The notes beneath the pieces are model-generated. The model was not told the DNA's origin, ran no database searches, and saw nothing but the letters and a program-made list of their open reading frames with translations. A stretch of DNA of 64,000 bases from contig NC_080171.1 in assembly GCF_950295315.1 (NCBI RefSeq), forward strand, positions 110,990,593 through 111,054,592, written 5' to 3'. Source of the stretch: Erinaceus europaeus (Eukaryota; Chordata; Mammalia; Eulipotyphla; Erinaceidae). The position numbers were made by a program, and so were the translations under genes. This document shows, in pieces, positions 1 to 10,576 of this stretch; the first letter of the stretch is position 1, and the number at the start of each line of letters is the position of its first letter.

Positions 1-466
1 TACTTAACTGGATTTGTATTTCTGTTGAACCAAAACCAGAGTCAGATATTTTTTTCTTAAAAAAAATTATGTATTACTAAATATGGGAACCTCTTAAAAA
101 ATACTACGGAATGGAGTTAATGTTATGAAGTACTGATGCTCATTGGCTTAAACTATTAGATCTATTAGAATGATACTGAAACAGACATTAAGATACGCAT
201 GAGAGTGTTAAGTTGTTAACTTAAGTGCTTTAAAAACTAGTGCTGGGGGAGGGAATACTATTTCATCGTGTTTTTTATTTGTTGCTGGGTGGTGGTGATG
301 GTGGTGGTGGTGCTATACCTGTTTTTATAAATAAACTGGACCTGTGTATCCTCCTCGTCTATTTCCTAAAGAGTTTGTGTATAATTGGTGTTACTACTTC
401 TTTGACTATCTAACAGGATTTAATTAGGAAATATTTTGGGCCTGGCATTTTCTTGCTGGGAATGTT
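1..466. other. Unique AT-rich sequence
   Basis: No gene or recognised repeat is seen here. A short imprecise GGT run lies near 286-312. The stretch ends at the target site of the L1 tail that follows. Confidence 0.5.
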
Positions 467-637
467 AAAATGACAAACTCTTTGGATTAGATCCAAAAAG
501 GATGACAGAGGACCTAGTGGGGGTTGTATTGTTATGTGGAAAACTGGGAAATGTTATGCATGTACAAACTATTGTATTTACTGTTGAATGTAAACCATTA
601 GTCCCCCAATAAAGAAATTTAAAAAAATGACAAACTC
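467..637 (+). mobile_element. Short 5'-truncated L1 3' end with 14-bp TSD
   Basis: Bases 481-623 match the last ~140 bp of the L1 at 60058-62055, including the 'GGGGGTTGTATTGTTATG' block and the terminal 'CCCCCAATAAAGAAA' plus A-run. The 14-bp direct repeat AAAATGACAAACTC flanks it at 467-480 and 624-637. It is a severely truncated target-primed insertion and has no coding capacity. Confidence 0.88.
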
Positions 638-901
638 AATTTATTTAATAAGCATCGAGCGAATTATTCCCATTTTTCTCTTTCACCTTGTGTAAATTTT
701 GGCAAGTTGTATTTTTCAAGGGAATTGTCCTTTTCATTAAGTTACCAAATATAGTGAGAGTGGTTCACAGAAATGACTTGCCCTTTCAACATTTATAATA
801 TCTGAAGTGATAAGCAGTCTCTCATTCTTGATATTAATACTTATGTCTTATTACTGCTTTTCTTTTATTAGATTATCTCTGGACTATCTGTTTATAAAAT
901 A
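638..901. other. Unique AT-rich sequence
   Basis: Between an L1 tail and a SINE. I see no gene or recognisable repeat in it. Confidence 0.45.
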
Positions 902-1144
902 TTAGAATTTAGGGGGCCAGGCAGTGGCGCACATGGTTGAACGCTTACATTATGGTGTTCAAAGGACCCAAGTTCAAACCCCCTGGTCTCCACCTGCAGG
1001 AAGAAAGTTTCACTAGTGGTGAAGCAAGGCTTGAGGTGTCTCTCTGTCTCATTCCTGCTCTCTTATCACCCCCCTCTCAAGTTCTCTCTGTTTCTGTTTA
1101 ATCATAAGTAAATAAAAATACCAGTTAAAACTCTTAGAATTTAG
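902..1144 (+). mobile_element. ERI-type tRNA-derived SINE, short form, 11-bp TSD
   Basis: The element (about 913-1133) starts with a GGGCCAGGCAGTGG-type head, carries the CACCTGCAGG body and ends in a CTCTGTTTCTG plus AATAAA-rich tail. TTAGAATTTAG is repeated exactly at 902-912 and 1134-1144. Divergence from the consensus suggests moderate age. Confidence 0.85.
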
Positions 1145-1465
1145 CTTTGTAACTTACTTGGTAATTCTTGTTTTCTTTTATGTTGTTCTTTGCTCTTTAT
1201 TTCTTTGAAATATTTTTATTGAGGAAATGTTGTTTTTCCAAGCTGGTTGTCACAGGAATAGATGCTCACATCTCTCCATAGTAGATGCTAGTCCACTTCA
1301 AGCAGAGTTTCCATCTCCTTCCACCAGTGCGCTGGGCCCCAACTTCCTTTCATCCCATTCCACTTTTCCCTTTGAAATCTTGAATCTAATGAAATATGTC
1401 ATCATTTATTAGGAAACAAATCAAGGGGAAATTCAGAATGAATTTTATTATTTGTCCTAAATATT
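1145..1465. other. Unique sequence between SINEs
   Basis: The stretch holds a 61-codon open frame without recognisable similarity or supporting splice signals. I do not call a gene. Confidence 0.4.
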
Positions 1466-1838
1466 TTAATTCTTTTTTTTTTTTTTTCCCTCCTCCAGGG
1501 TTATTGCTGGGCTCGGTGCCTGCACCATGAATCCACCGCTCCTGGAGGCCATTTTTCCCCCCTTTTGTTGCCCTTGTTGTAGCTTCGTTGTGGTTATTAT
1601 TATTGCCCTTGTTGACGCAATTCGTTGTTGGATAGGACAGAGAGAAATGGAGAGAGGAGGGGAAGACAGAGAAGGGGAGAGAAAGATAGACACCTGCAGA
1701 CCTGCTTCACCGCCTGTGAAGCGACTCCCCTGCAGGTGGGGAGCCGGGGGCTCGAACCGGGATCCTTACGCCGGTCCCTGCGCTTTGCGCCACATGCGCT
1801 TAACCCACTGCGCCACCGCCCGACCCCCTTAATTCTTT
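1466..1838 (-). mobile_element. Full-length ERI-type SINE, long form, 10-bp TSD
   Basis: Reading the minus strand, the element has the tRNA-like head (complement of GCGCCACCGCCCGACCCCC at the right end), the B box, the CACCTGCAGG body, a TCCTATCCAACA segment and the extended 3' module ending CCTGGAGG plus a long A-tail. TTAATTCTTT lies at both 1466-1475 and 1829-1838. The good match to consensus and intact tRNA head make it a comparatively young copy. Confidence 0.9.
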
Positions 1839-1848
1839 ATTTACTTAT

Positions 1849-2040
1849 AGTATCAGACCTGCACCAATCTGGGCTGACTTTTTTTGATGGAAAGATAGAG
1901 ACAGAGAGAAAGAACAAGGGAAAGACGCCTCAACACTGAAGCTTCATCCAGTGCCACAGCACTCCCCTGTGGTAGACTGGGGACCCCTACTTGGGTTGTG
2001 CACGCAGCACCACAGGGACCCTCCCAGATGAACCATCTCA
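1849..2040 (-). mobile_element. Probable diverged tRNA-SINE
   Basis: A T-run followed by 'AGATAGAGACAGAGAGA' and a GGGGACCCC block resembles the antisense layout of the local SINEs, but the sequence is strongly diverged and no TSD is evident. Treat it as tentative. Confidence 0.35.
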
Positions 2041-2144
2041 TCAGCCCAAACCTTGAACTCTTTCCTTCTATTTATGGAGGGTTTATTCTGTTCTTCTTGG
2101 TCCCTTGAAGTGAAACTAGGTAACTGATACTAGATGGTTTTGGT

Positions 2145-2757
2145 TTTTTTTTGTTTGTTTGTTTTATATTTATTTTTTATTTATAAAAAGGAAACATTGA
2201 CTAAACCATAGGATAAGAGGGATACACAATTCCCACACAATTTCCACCATCAGAACTCCCTATCCCATCCCCTCCCCTGATAGCTTTCCTATTCTTTATC
2301 CCTCTGGGAGTATGGACCCAGGATCATTATGGGATGCAGAAGGTGGAAGGTCTGGCTTCTGTAATTGCTTCCCCGCTGAACATGGGTGTTGACAGGTCAA
2401 TCCATACTCCCAGCCTGCCTCTCTCTCCCTAGTGGGGTGGGGCTCTGGGGAAGTGGGGCTCCAGGACACATTGGTGGGGTTGTCTATCCAGGGAAGTCTG
2501 GTTGGCATCATGCTACCATCTGGAACCTGGTGAAAGAGAGTTAACATATAAAGCCAAACAAATTGTTGAGTAATAAACCTAAAGGCTGGAATATTACAGA
2601 TGAAGAGTTGGGGGGGTCTCCTTTTTGTACATAGCTGCCAGTCTCTTGCCTTTATTCAGGCTTTTCAGTTCTTGCTTTGATAAGGTTAGCTTTGGAGTGA
2701 GTGGGAGAACTGTAATAGGAAGTAGGTGAGGAGGGTATCTAACTCTAAGTAGGCACT
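2145..2757 (-). mobile_element. Family U retroposon, copy 1 (internally deleted)
   Basis: Read on the minus strand, this copy ends in the same 3' block and A-rich tail as the copies at 31454-32662 and 62123-62833. Upstream it retains the 'ACTCCAAAGCTAACC' start of the Z segment seen at 52712-52860. About 0.6 kb of Z, present in the 51591-53296 copy, is missing between roughly 2636 and 2640. No TSD was found. The family is not one I can name. Confidence 0.75.
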
Positions 2758-3060
2758 ATTTCATTATGAAATTTATACTAATTTACTGCAGACTATTGTG
2801 TACTTTTGCTTTCAGGTATATTTTTTGCCCTAATTTATGGATACATGTGAACATGACATTTCCTCTTATCTAACTTTGAAAGCATTGCTAAACAGGTGAA
2901 AACTGTGAATTTCCCTATAAGCAACACCTTGCCTCTATATCCTACCTTTCACATTTGGCTATGCTGTATTTTCATCATCATTCAGTTTGAAATTTTCTCA
3001 AAATTCTCTGTGATTTATTTTCTTAGTCTCTATGTACTTAATGAGTTAAAGAATGAAAAA
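2758..3060. other. Unique AT-rich sequence
   Basis: Nothing recognisable is seen between the family U copy and the next SINE remnant. Confidence 0.4.
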
Positions 3061-3190
3061 GTTGGGGGTGGGGTGGGGAAGGAGACTGCAGCACTGCTCA
3101 GATTTGGTATAATAAGGTGGCAGCAAGGATTGAATCTGAGGCCCCTGGAATGCAATTTCTATGCTCTAACAAGCTAATTATTTCCCTGAC
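3061..3190 (-). mobile_element. Diverged CTCTGG-type tRNA-SINE
   Basis: The complement carries the 'GAGCAGTGCT' end and a tRNA-like core that reads GATTGAATCTGAGG on the plus strand. It resembles the better copies at 15895-16050 and 25106-25243 but is old and has no clear TSD. Confidence 0.5.
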
Positions 3191-3247
3191 TTTTATTACT
3201 TTATAGAAGTACATCTTATTTTGTAGTTTAATTAAATTTATTTTATT

Positions 3248-3480
3248 ATTTTTTTTCCTCCAGGGCTACTGGAGGGATCAGTGCCAGCACTGCTCCTGGG
3301 GGCCATTTTTGTTGTTGTTGTTGTCGCTGTTGTCATTGGATAGGACAGAGAGAAACTGAGAGAGGAAAGGGAGATAGGGAGAGAGAGAGAGAGGAAGAGA
3401 GATACCAGCAGACCTGCTTCACAGCTAGTGAAACGTCCCCCCTGCAGGTGGCGAGCGGGGCCTGGAACCGGGATCCTTGC
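3248..3480 (-). mobile_element. ERI-type SINE, long form, 5'-truncated
   Basis: The 3' module (TTTTCCTCCAGGGCTACTGG on plus), the body and 'CCTGCAGGTGGCGAGC' are present. The copy stops abruptly after GGAACCGGGATCCTTGC, so the A-box half of the tRNA head is missing. The flanking T-rich sequence could hide an imprecise TSD. Confidence 0.8.
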
Positions 3481-3800
3481 ATTTATTTGATTTAACTTCC
3501 AGATCCTACAGGTTTTTCTGGATACCTTATTGATTTCTAGTTTAATGTTATCATAGTCAGAGAATCAGTTCTGTATAGTTTCAGATCTTTTCTATGCTTT
3601 GGGACTCACATTATCACTCAACATTAGTATGCCTCTTCTGTATACAACTCTCAAGACTATGTAACGATAGCGAAATGGCAATCAGGTGAAATAAAAGGTG
3701 GCTTTTAGCTCCTCTATGTGTCTGCATACTGGTTGTTGTGTTTTTTCTCCCTTATTAACAATCAATTATGACAAACTATATTGACAAATTATAGGAGAAT
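3481..3800. other. Unique sequence up to the gap
   Basis: No gene is visible. A short L1-like feel near 3520-3600 was too weak to call. Confidence 0.35.
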
Positions 3801-4000
3801 NNNNNNNNNNNNNNNNNNNNNNNNNNNNNNNNNNNNNNNNNNNNNNNNNNNNNNNNNNNNNNNNNNNNNNNNNNNNNNNNNNNNNNNNNNNNNNNNNNNN
3901 NNNNNNNNNNNNNNNNNNNNNNNNNNNNNNNNNNNNNNNNNNNNNNNNNNNNNNNNNNNNNNNNNNNNNNNNNNNNNNNNNNNNNNNNNNNNNNNNNNNN
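3801..4000. other. Assembly gap of 200 N
   Basis: All 200 positions are N. The round length suggests a placeholder rather than a measured gap, so distances across it may be wrong. Open frames spanning it are artefacts. Confidence 0.99.
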
Positions 4001-4061
4001 GTTACCACCAAGGTTATCACTGTGACTTTGGGCTTGCGTGACAGATACAACATTCCTAGGG

Positions 4062-4262
4062 GCCATTTATTTATTTATTTATTTAATAGGACATAGAGAA
4101 ACTGAGAGGGTGGGGGGCTAGAGAGAAAGAGATATACCTACAGCACTACTTCACAGTTCATGAAGCTCATCTCTCTCCCCACTGGTGGGGCTTATGGACT
4201 TGAACCAGAGTCCTTGCACATTGTAATGTGTATGCTCAACCAGGTATGTCACCACCTGGCCT
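4062..4262 (-). mobile_element. ERI-type SINE, short form
   Basis: Plus-strand order is a TTTATTTA-type tail, AATAGGACATAGAGAAACTG, the drifted body and finally CACCACCTGGCCTCCC, the complement of the tRNA head. Divergence is moderate. Confidence 0.8.
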
Positions 4263-4604
4263 CCCAAACTGATTTTTTACATTTGTGCAACCCTAATCAA
4301 AATTCCAGCAGAGTTTTTGTACAGAAATTAAGAAGCTAATTGAATTATTTACTTGAAGATGCTTAAAACTTGGAATAGCCATACAAATTTTAAAAGGTGG
4401 AAGATTAACCTCACCAACTAAAGTTGCAAGAACAAACACAAAAGCCACTTGAACATAATGAAGATGCAAACAGAAATAAATAATTTTCAACAGATTACCT
4501 GCTCAACTCAATAGGGAAAGGAAATTTTTAGGTTATTGAATACCTGAATCAGAAAAATTAAACATTAAACCTTGGAAAGCAAAACCTCAGGTAAGAGGAT
4601 ACTA

Positions 4605-4740
4605 CTGTGGGTCCAAGGAGATAGCATGTAGGACAAATGTGACAAACCCTAGGTTCAATCTCCAGGCTCACCAATAGCCAGAGCTACACAGTGCTCTGGA
4701 GAGAGAGGGGCGGGGGAGGTGGGGAGGAGAGCATGCCACT
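4605..4740 (+). mobile_element. CTCTGG-type tRNA-SINE, diverged
   Basis: The B-box-like 'GGTTCAATCTCC' is followed by 'AGCCAGAGCTACACAGTGCTC', the layout of the C-type SINEs at 15895 and 25106. A GA/GGGG-rich tail follows. It lies directly upstream of the solo LTR. Confidence 0.6.
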
Positions 4741-4751
4741 ATGTATTCATA

Positions 4752-5202
4752 ATATAGTGTCATATGCTTTACATTGGTTTGTTCTAGCCCTCCCCCGCCA
4801 AGAGAATTGGATGAGTCCTGTTAATTTCGCGGGCCTGCTTGGCCCCGCCCCAAGGAACCCGGAGAGAGGGTTCCTGAGTTCGAGAGTGACAGGGTTCCTG
4901 AGTTCGAGAGTGACAGAGTTCCTGAGTTCCTGAGTCCGAGAGTTCCTGGGTTCCTGAGTACGAGAGTTCCAGAGTTCCAGAGTTGGAGAGTTCCCGAGTT
5001 CCAGAAAAAGAGAGAGTGCTTGTGCCGCCGCAAAGAGACAGCAGAGTTCTGTTTGGTGATTAGTTTGTCTTAGTTTATGAATCGTTGTTCCTGAATAAAG
5101 AAATACAGCTGCCCTGCCCAGCCACTGTCTCCGCGTCTCTGTTACCCGCCCGTGAAGCTAGACCGGCCGGCAAGAGCCTTCGGAATTTTAACAACAATAT
5201 AG
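4752..5202 (+). mobile_element. Solo endogenous retroviral LTR with 6-bp TSD
   Basis: Bases 4758-5196 (439 bp) start TGTCA and end AACA, and ATATAG is duplicated exactly at 4752-4757 and 5197-5202. Inside, a 24-bp unit is repeated at about 4869-4915 and decays into GAGTTCC-like units to about 5005. AATAAA lies at 5094-5099, followed by a GC-rich stretch typical of R-U5. A 6-bp duplication and this layout fit class II (betaretrovirus-like) ERVs; that class is inferred. No gag, pol or env sequence remains. The LTR sits in an old L1, which resumes at 5203. Confidence 0.82.
4869..5005 (+). repeat. Tandem GAGTTCC-type units inside LTR U3
   Basis: Two near-identical 24-bp copies (4869-4892 and 4893-4916) are followed by shorter, shuffled units rich in GAGTTCC, GAGTTCG and GAGTCCG. 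Repeats of this kind in U3 often carry enhancer activity; no activity can be inferred here. Confidence 0.8.
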
Positions 5203-5375
5203 AATACTCTTTAGCAGTAGAAAGGAATGAAATACTGCTGAACACTATGAGTGCATTTCAAAATCATTCTGCATGGGAAAAGCTAGATATGAAAGAGTAT
5301 ATAATTTACCATTTCTTTGAGATAAAAACTAAAAATTGCAAACTGACATATACTGACCAGTGTGGTGAGAGGGGC
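5203..5375 (+). mobile_element. Ancient L1 3' fragment (L1M-like)
   Basis: The order 'AATACTCTTTAGCAGTAGAAAGGAATGAA', 'CTCAAAATCATT'-like and 'GAAAGAGTATATAATTTACC' matches the conserved end of ORF2 and 3' UTR of old mammalian L1s. It is the target into which the solo LTR inserted. Confidence 0.65.
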
Positions 5376-5744
5376 TTCCAAAGATCCCAAAGAATCTTTC
5401 AGATTGCCACCTATCCTGACCATGACAGTGACTCCAAAATCCCTGAGACCCTAAGCATCAAATGGATGCAGGGAGGCTGAGGGTCAAGGAGACTGAAGGG
5501 TGGCGGGGGAGTCAGAAGCTGCTTACCTGGTGACCGACTCACTGACTTACTGAGCTGAGCACATGGCACTCACTTTAAATGTGTGTTTCTACCTCAATAC
5601 AAAAAGGAAAGAGTCCCCATGAACTTAGGTACATTGAAACATGTTTTAGGACTGTGATAACTCCTAGCTGTTTTTACCAGTTTTTTTTTTTTCCTTGTAA
5701 AGAAAACTTACTTTCTTCTGAATTAGGTTTCACCCATTGGATTT
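5376..5744. other. Unique sequence
   Basis: Part of a 131-codon open frame that begins in the LTR crosses this region. It has no recognisable similarity, and the repeat at its start argues against a gene. Confidence 0.4.
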
Positions 5745-6441
5745 GCTTCGAATATGGGCCCTAGATCAGATCGGTGGAGTTTACAGTGAGCAACTTTTGT
5801 ATACTTTTCCCACATTTGGTAGCTACTCTTTGCCCTGATCTAGCTTTCTAGTCCTACTTCCAGCTCTGACACTGTCTCCCCAGACAATACCTTTGGTCCA
5901 CATGCATGTTAGCTGTCACACTCAGGCAACAATTAGTAAAGTCATGGGTCCCTTGGAATATACCTAAGATAGACTAGCTTTTTTCAGAATGGAAACCTCA
6001 AGTCTCATCTGCTATATTCTTGCCTTTAGATTCCTGATTATTAAACAATCGGTTCTGCTTTATATCTCAATGCTTTTTCAGCCACCAAGTTGCAGATGAT
6101 ACCATGACACCAACCTGACTTCCCTGGGCAGACAACTTCACCAATGTGTCCTGGAAGCCCACCTCTCCAGAGCCCTGCCCCACTAGCAAAAGACAGAAAC
6201 AGGCTGGGACTATGGGTTGACCTGCCAACACCCATGTCTAGCAGAGAAACAATTATAGAAGCCAGACCTTCCACCTTCTGTACCCCATAATGATCCTGAG
6301 TCCATGCTCTCAGAGGGATAAAGAATAGGGAAGCTTCCAATGGAGGGGAGGGGATGCAGAACTCTGGTGGTGAGAATTGTGTGGAATTGTACCCTACTTA
6401 TCCTATGTTTTTTAAAATTATTAGTAAATCAATAAAAAAAA
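5745..6441 (+). mobile_element. Family U retroposon, copy 2 (5'-truncated)
   Basis: The copy begins within the Z segment (ATATGGGCCC, then TTTACAGTGAGCAAC), matching the complement of about 52040-52340, and runs through the shared 3' block to an A-tail at 6430-6441. It is clearly diverged from the copies at 31454 and 62123, hence older. A TSD was not found. Confidence 0.72.
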
Positions 6442-6856
6442 ATGTCGCAAAGCATTTAATGGGAAAAGGCTCAGAACTAGGAGATTTCAGAGAAGTTGTA
6501 CACCAGACTGTAGAAGCTGCAGGCCCAGTCACTGGTACAACCACTTGTTCTCTGGTCTCTATCATGAAAAACCAAGCAAGTTATTAATAAAGTCATAAAA
6601 GACTAAGAAAAAGTTCTGAAGTCTACAGCAAGTAAATATTTTGTTCTAGGAGACTAATTCAGCTTTTAGTTCACTGGATTTTGTTTTGGAAGTGCAAACA
6701 ACTTTTTTTTTTTTTGATGATGATGATGCTGTTAACATCACATGCTTTCAGGAAACAAAATGATTATAGATTTTTATTTGTTTATTTTTGCATGGCTAAG
6801 TACCTTCTAGGAGAAATACAAATGAATCTCCTCCAGGGTTTAGTTTGTTGTGCTAA
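6442..6856. other. Unique sequence
   Basis: I see no gene here; a T-run near 6703-6715 has no SINE attached. Confidence 0.35.
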
Positions 6857-7152
6857 GTGGTCTGAGTTTTTTTGTTTTTTTTTTTTGCCTCCAAGGTTAT
6901 TGCTGGGGCTCGGTGCCTGCACTATAAATTCACTGCTCCTGTGCCTATTTTTTCACTTTTATTTTGGACAGGACAGAGAGAAATTGAGAGGGGAGAGGAC
7001 AACTAACACCCGCAGACCTGCTTCACTGCTTGTGAAGCAACCCCCTGCAGGTGGGGAGCCGGAGGGCTTGAACCAGGATCCTTGAGCCGGTCCTTGTGCT
7101 CTGTACTGTGCGCACTTAACCTGGTGTGCCACCACCCGACCCTGTGGTCTGA
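6857..7152 (-). mobile_element. ERI-type SINE, long form, 9-bp TSD
   Basis: The full antisense order is seen: T-run, GCCTCCAAGGTTATTGC module, AGGACAGAGAGAAATTG, CTGCAGGTGGGGAGCC and GCCACCACCCGACCC. GTGGTCTGA is duplicated at 6857-6865 and 7144-7152. The internal spacer between the module and body is shorter than in the 1476-1828 copy. Confidence 0.87.
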
Positions 7153-7342
7153 CTTTTTTTTTTTTATCATCATGATCATCATTATTTTAGACAGAAGCAT
7201 TATTTTAGAAAACGGGAGGGGAGAGAAACAGCACCAAAGCTTCCTTCAATGTGATGGGGTGGGGGGCAGGCTTGAACCTGGGACTCCTGTATGCAAAGCA
7301 GTGCACTACCCAAGTGAGTTCATTCATCCATCTGGTCTGACT
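7153..7342 (-). mobile_element. Diverged tRNA-SINE next to the previous copy
   Basis: A T-run, a purine-rich segment with GGGGAGAGAAACAGCACC and the tRNA-like 'GGCTTGAACCTGGGACTCC' box are visible. The type differs from the ERI long form; it looks like a third tRNA-derived family or an old variant. Confidence 0.55.
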
Positions 7343-8120
7343 TTTTCTTGACTTCTCATAAATACCTCTGAGTAGGAAACTGGTCTCTGTTCTTTTCTAA
7401 TCATGTGATTAATGATCACTCCAGCGGCTTGACAGTGTTTTTGCTTGAGGCTCTATTTCCAGCTGGTGGCTGAGAATTATAACACCTAATCCTGCCCCTG
7501 CCCCTTTCTCTGTTGCTCCTGGGATCATATTGCTTTGCATAGCAAAAGGGATTTTCTTTTTTAATTAAGGTTACTCTGCAGTTGACCTCAAAACAGGGAG
7601 ATTATCTGAGTGATCAGTCCTAAATTCTTTGAAACTGGGAGTTTTCTCTGTTTGGTTAAGGAGGTCACAGAAGAGGACAATAGATTTGATAAAGGGGTAC
7701 TCTGTTGCTGGCTTTGGGTGGGGGGAGGACAGGGACCAAGGTCAGACAGTGAGCAAGAGAGCTGGGGTCTAGCCCTCCAGCTGCAAAGAATGAGCCTTAA
7801 ATGTGAATTCTTCCCACCCCCTCCACGTAAGAACTGTTGATCTACTCCTGGGAACCACTAAACAGAAAAGCTGGCCAGGTTGTCAGGACTTCTGACCTAC
7901 AGAGCTGAGAGCAAGTGATATCATCAAAAACTAGTAAGTTTGGGGTTAATATTGTTATGTTATGGAGTAGTAGAACATTAACTCACAGCTATATACAGCC
8001 TCAGGAATAAATCATTTAATTTGTTCCTAGTCCTATTGTTGTCTTGTGAAATAATGCATAGGGCTTACTAATTTATTTTCATTTGTTAAAGGTCTCTATT
8101 TTCTTTCTTTTTTTTAATGA
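7343..8120. other. Unique sequence, possibly old repeats
   Basis: No supported gene. A 76-codon frame at 7610-7840 shows no recognisable domain. Confidence 0.35.
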
Positions 8121-8306
8121 TGGTGTAGTTTATATTATAATAATTGAACATTATTTTTATTGTACACCATAGCACTGCTCAGCTCTGCCTTATGGTGGTT
8201 TCTGGTGGTAGTGGGGCTGGGTGTTGGGGGGTGGAATGGAACCTGGGAGCATAGAGCCTCAGGCATGAAAGTCTTTTGCATAACCATTATACTACCTCCC
8301 CCACGC
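8121..8306 (-). mobile_element. CTCTGG-type tRNA-SINE
   Basis: The antisense 'AGCACTGCTCAGCTCTG' is followed by 'GCATAGAGCCTCAGGCATGA' and 'TGCATAACCATTATACTACC', the standard order of this family. No clean TSD was found. Confidence 0.75.
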
Positions 8307-8552
8307 AAGGCCTCCATTTTCCATTCCATTACTAGACATCAAGTCAATTATGACCCATCATCTTGGGTAAGTCTTTTAAATTCTTGCTACTAAGTGTGAC
8401 CTTGTTCCAGCAGCCCTGGCAGCAGCCTGTTAGGATCTCAGAATCCTAGGACCCATCTCAGGCTTCCTGAAGCCAAGTCCACATTTCTATTTCATTCTCG
8501 GAACTAGTGTTCATTAAAGTTTAAGAAGTGGGGCTCCAAATTGCCTGGAAAT

Positions 8553-8902
8553 TCTTTTTTTTTTCTCTTGCATCCAGAATTATCTCTTGGGCTCAGTGCC
8601 TACAATATAAATCCACTGCTCCTGTGGCTATCTTTTCTTTCTTTCTCTCTCTCTCTCTGTCTCTTTGTCTCTGTCTCTTTCTCTCTCTAGGACAGAGAGA
8701 GAAATTGACAGAGGAGGGGAAGATGGAGAGGGAAAGAGAAAGACAGACAGCTGCAGACCTGCTACACCACTTTTGAAGCAACCCCCCCCCCCCCCAGCAG
8801 GTGGGGACCCGGGGTTCAAACTGGGATCCTTGAGCAGGTACTTGTGCTTTGTACTATGTGTGCTTAACCAGGTGCGCCACAGTCCTACCCCCCCCCCCCC
8901 CC
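8553..8902 (-). mobile_element. ERI-type SINE, long form, with C-runs
   Basis: The antisense module, a CT-rich stretch (8636-8690), the body and the tRNA head (GTGCGCCACAGTCC) are present. Two poly-C runs replace CCCC positions of the consensus (near 8783-8797 and 8887-8901). AAATTCTT flanks it on both sides, a probable short TSD. Confidence 0.85.
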
Positions 8903-9222
8903 GTCTCCTGTAAATTCTTAATATAAAGATGTGACCTAAGTTACCAGGTGTGGAGCCTAGAGTTTCCCCTTGCAGGTGAGCACCTCTAGCACTTCTGCTG
9001 CAGGGGCTGATCTCTGAGTATGTATGTATGTACATGGGACTGTCTGTCCCAACGAAATCTTCTTGGCATCCTACCCTTCCTTAAGATCTAGGTCTGAAAC
9101 ATTATTTGCTGTTTATAGGACTTGAGTGCTCCAGCTCCTCACCATACCTTCTCAGGGAGCCGAATTTGAGTATATCCCAGGAATGTCTAGGAGGTGATGG
9201 AATGTGCGGATTTTGTTTTATT
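8903..9222. other. Unique sequence
   Basis: A 300-bp stretch with no recognisable gene or repeat. Confidence 0.4.
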
Positions 9223-9361
9223 TTATTTGTTTATTATTATTTTTTTTAACCAGAGCAGTTCTCAGCTCCAGTCATGGTGGTGGCGGTGTGCATTGAACTT
9301 GGGACCTTGGAACCTCAGGCATGAAAGTCTTTTGGAGAACCATTATACTATCTCGCTGGGT
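9223..9361 (-). mobile_element. CTCTGG-type tRNA-SINE
   Basis: Antisense 'AACCAGAGCAGTTCTCAGCTC', then 'GGAACCTCAGGCATGAAAG' and 'CCATTATACTATCTC'. Divergence is moderate. Confidence 0.72.
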
Positions 9362-9415
9362 TCCAGAAGGGATATTAACGACAGTGTCGGAGCATCAATG
9401 GTATTAGCTCATCCT

Positions 9416-9416
<1 letters not shown>

Positions 9417-9447
<31 letters not shown>
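9417..9447 (+). repeat. (ATC)n microsatellite
   Basis: About ten uninterrupted ATC units. Confidence 0.95.
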
Positions 9448-9532
9448 TTTTCCTCTCTTTCCTCTATCCCCAGGGAAACAGAAAACCTCATGTCTGGCCA
9501 TTCACTCAGACTGTTTTTTTTCTCTCTCTCTC

Positions 9533-9741
9533 TTTTTTAATACACCTTTATCTATTTATTATTGGATAGAGACAGAGAGAAATTGAGAGGAGAAAGGGAG
9601 ATAGGGAGAGAGAAAGACACCTGCAGACCTGCTTCACCACTTGTGAACTGTCCCCCCTGCAGGTGGGGGACCGGGGGCTTGAAACTGCATCCTTATAAAC
9701 TGTGATGTATGTACTTAACCAGGTACACCACCACCTGGCCT
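9533..9741 (-). mobile_element. ERI-type SINE, short form
   Basis: The order is a TTATTATTGGATAGAGACAG tail, the purine-rich body, CTGCAGGTGGGGGACC and CACCACCTGGCCTCC. The complement of the tRNA head is intact. Confidence 0.85.
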
Positions 9742-9910
9742 CCTCAAATTGTTTTCCTGAGAAATTGCTCTTATCACCTGAGATACTACTTCTTTCAGGA
9801 AGCATTCCTGCAATTTAGCCTCCAGGCCTCCTAAAATGATGATAAGGCTAATGGCCAATGGTGGGTCAATATTAGTTAATATTGGTCATGTCTTACTGTT
9901 CCTTATTTAT

Positions 9911-10139
9911 AAATTAAATTTTTATTATTTTTTTATTATTGTAGTTCTTATTGATGTCGTCATTGTTGGATAGGACAGAGAGAAATGGAGAGAGGAGGGG
10001 AAGACAGAGAGGGGGAGAGAAAGACAGACACCTGCAGACCTGCTTCACCACCTGTGAAGCGACTCCCCTGCAGGTGGGGAACCGGGGTCTTGAACCGGGA
10101 TCCTTACGCCGGTCCTTGCGCTTTGCGCCACCTGTGCTA
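9911..10139 (-). mobile_element. ERI-type SINE, long-type body, 5'-truncated
   Basis: The sequence is close to consensus from the TTGTTGGATAGGACAGAG segment to GCGCTTTGCGCCACCTGTGC, then stops. The last part of the tRNA head is missing. No TSD was resolved. Confidence 0.83.
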
Positions 10140-10576
10140 AGGTGTCTACTAAGGCACCTTCATGTTGCTGGTGCTGATGTTGGCTAGGGCTGGGGTCCAG
10201 GAAGGGCTGTGACAGGAACTCCTACATCTGCCTCTCTTCAAGAGTGAGGCTTCCTTAGGCATGGAACCTAAATACCAGGCGGTAGGGTAAGAGTGTTGTC
10301 TGAAGGGCAAGTATTCTAAGATGAGTTAGAAGCATCAACGCTTTTTTGATCACCTCTTTGTGTGAGTCTCATATGCTCCATTCTTTTTAGTCAAATAGAC
10401 CATGCAGTCCAGTCTTTTTCGTGGGGAAGGAAGTCAGACTCCTCATGTCTTAGTGGCAGGAACAGAAAAGGATATGTGGTCATGTTTTTTATCACAGGGA
10501 TATCTGGAAATACAGTGATTGGTACCCACTCATATGTATTTTTATTATTTAAAATTTTTTAGTCTTTACTTATTTA
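10140..10576. other. Unique sequence
   Basis: Nothing recognisable; a 66-codon frame at 10362-10562 is not supported by any motif. Confidence 0.4.

Noticed and set aside
5085..5480. A 131-codon frame starting in the LTR.
   Set aside because: It crosses the LTR/old L1 boundary and ends in unique sequence without a recognisable domain.
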